Shown here: positions 17,084 to 18,103 of the stretch, in pieces
How the letters are laid out: each line of letters begins with the position of its first letter
Numbering within the stretch: position 1 is the stretch's first letter
From: Cladosporium sp. IMV 00045
Taxonomy: Eukaryota > Ascomycota > Dothideomycetes > Cladosporiales > Cladosporiaceae
Assembly: GCA_001931905.2 (NCBI GenBank)
Contig: MSJI02000126.1
Coordinates: 1 to 18,103 of the forward strand
Length of the DNA: 18,103 nucleotides
Direction: 5' to 3'
Position numbers and translations under genes: made by a program
The notes under the pieces: model-generated
Databases searched by the model: none
Seen by the model: the letters and a program-made list of their open reading frames with translations, nothing else
What the model was told of the DNA's origin: nothing

Positions 17084-18103
17084 TCAACTGCATCCCATCC
17101 ATGCAAGAGTCGCTCCACGCCGCCCTCCCCCCTTCCGATACCTCGCTTGCATCGAGCCAACAGGACGCGACGGAGGTCGACGGTAGTCTCCGGTTCGAGC
17201 TAGAGTACCATCGACGGCAGATGCAATGCCACCCAAGCGTCGCCGGCCATGCCTAGCCTGCACCCTTCGAATATCAAACCCTGGCAAGATCAACGTCGTC
17301 GTGGCTGCGTCTCCGCCTATTCTTGCTAGTGTAGACGTTGTGTGTGCTGATTGTTGCTCCTTCTCCTCTTTGCCTCGCTCCACACAAGCCCCAGGTTAGC
17401 CTTCCGACTTGAGTTCGGTGGTGTGCCGGCGGTGGAGGTATATCGGGGACGAGGTGAAGTGAAGCGCAAGTCACGTGCGGGCCCTTTGACGTGTATGCAC
17501 GGGTCAAGGATGCCTCCCAATGCGGTATTTGCTATTGGCACGTCCCGGAGTCTCGTTCTGTGCCTCGAAAAATTTCTTAGGGAGCCATTGACATGTCCGA
17601 CTTCGGCCGGTCGTCTGCAGGCCGTGTTTTGATCCAAGCCGCCCAGCGTGTTTGGCCTGAGGCACATATCTTTCATGTGATGGACAAGACCGTCGTGTTG
17701 ATCCCGCCCTTGGTTGAATCCTACTTGTGCGAGCATACGGCGAGGTGCGTCCGATGTCATCCCACAGCCTAATGTCTTTCGCTTGAATGATCGATCGTTC
17801 GGACCTGCGCATTACCGAGCCATAACAGCCAGACTTCCTAGTCCATACGAGGGAAAAGAGCAGCCGGAACGATCTTGCCGTGGCCTGATGACACTAAGAC
17901 CGTGTACATGAGAGTCCAGAGAGTTTGCCCGCCAGTCATCGCGTCGATGGGAGCAGCAGCAGGCATGTCAGACCCCCACAGGGCCGAGAGGATCCATGCC
18001 TGGGATGCAATGGAGTATGCTTGTGCAGACGGCACGCGTGGAACTGACCGCTCGTCGACGCTCATGTGACAGTAACCCGCCTGTAACTAATGCAGTGCGC
18101 CGT
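17084..18103. other. Gene-poor right flank
   Basis: I find no gene I can defend. Small frames on both strands overlap one another. The least implausible is a bounded minus-strand frame at 17838-18065 (75 residues) with a fairly G/C-rich third codon position, but the opposite strand is open across most of the same stretch and no domain is recognisable. An imperfect inverted repeat lies at 17176-17215. Confidence 0.5.

Noticed and set aside
17188..17206. GGTTCGAG resembling a tRNA T-loop
   Set aside because: The flanking bases do not form a T-stem, and no acceptor, D or anticodon arms could be found around it.
17226..17398. ATG frame starting MPPKRRRPCLACT, resembling the start of a Zn2Cys6 regulator
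   Set aside because: The required following cysteines and basic spacing are missing, and the frame stops after about 57 residues.
1..18103. A biosynthetic, defence or mobile gene cluster
   Set aside because: The six genes belong to unrelated housekeeping or surface functions, and no transposase, synthase, integrase or terminal repeats were seen.

Overview
The window reads as nuclear DNA of a filamentous ascomycete (Pezizomycotina). The evidence is short 49-146 nt introns with GT...AG ends and CTAAC/CTGAC-type branch sites, compact genes on both strands, and proteins that match well-known filamentous-fungal families. A Dothideomycete is my best guess, but that rests on general resemblance only. 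I see no transposon, tRNA, rRNA, CRISPR array or prokaryotic feature.

I support six protein genes, four of them spliced. From left to right they are: a cytosolic-looking SMP-plus-two-C2 lipid-transfer protein (+, 2133-3890, four exons); a BYE1-type transcription elongation regulator with PHD, TFIIS-like and SPOC domains (-, 4883-7585, with a hidden intron right after the start codon); a ZNF830/CCDC16-like zinc-finger coiled-coil protein (+, 8370-9344); a LAMTOR1/Meh1-like TORC1 scaffold with an acylated N-terminus (-, 9725-10526, three exons); a 1223-residue secreted Ser/Thr/Pro-rich repeat protein with an Apple-like six-cysteine module (+, 11675-15447, three exons); and a 115-residue Cys-rich, coiled-coil fungal protein of unknown function (-, 16312-16659). 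The first two genes converge, BYE1 and the zinc-finger gene diverge from a shared 784-bp promoter region, the zinc-finger gene and the LAMTOR1-like gene converge, and the LAMTOR1-like gene diverges from the secreted-protein gene.

The genes do not look like a pathway or cluster. They are mostly housekeeping functions (membrane contact or lipid transfer, Pol II transcription, RNA processing, vacuolar TORC1 signalling) next to one fast-evolving surface protein. The first 2 kb and the last 1 kb hold no gene I can defend.

The points most worth a second look are: the 120-nt in-frame, stop-free first intron of BYE1, which carries a double MluI-box palindrome; a pair of MluI boxes forming an inverted repeat upstream of the secreted-protein gene; the layered internal repeats of that secreted protein; two hairpins and a split direct repeat in its 3' flank; and the uncharacterised Cys-rich protein. 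I found no convincing previously undescribed multi-gene system.
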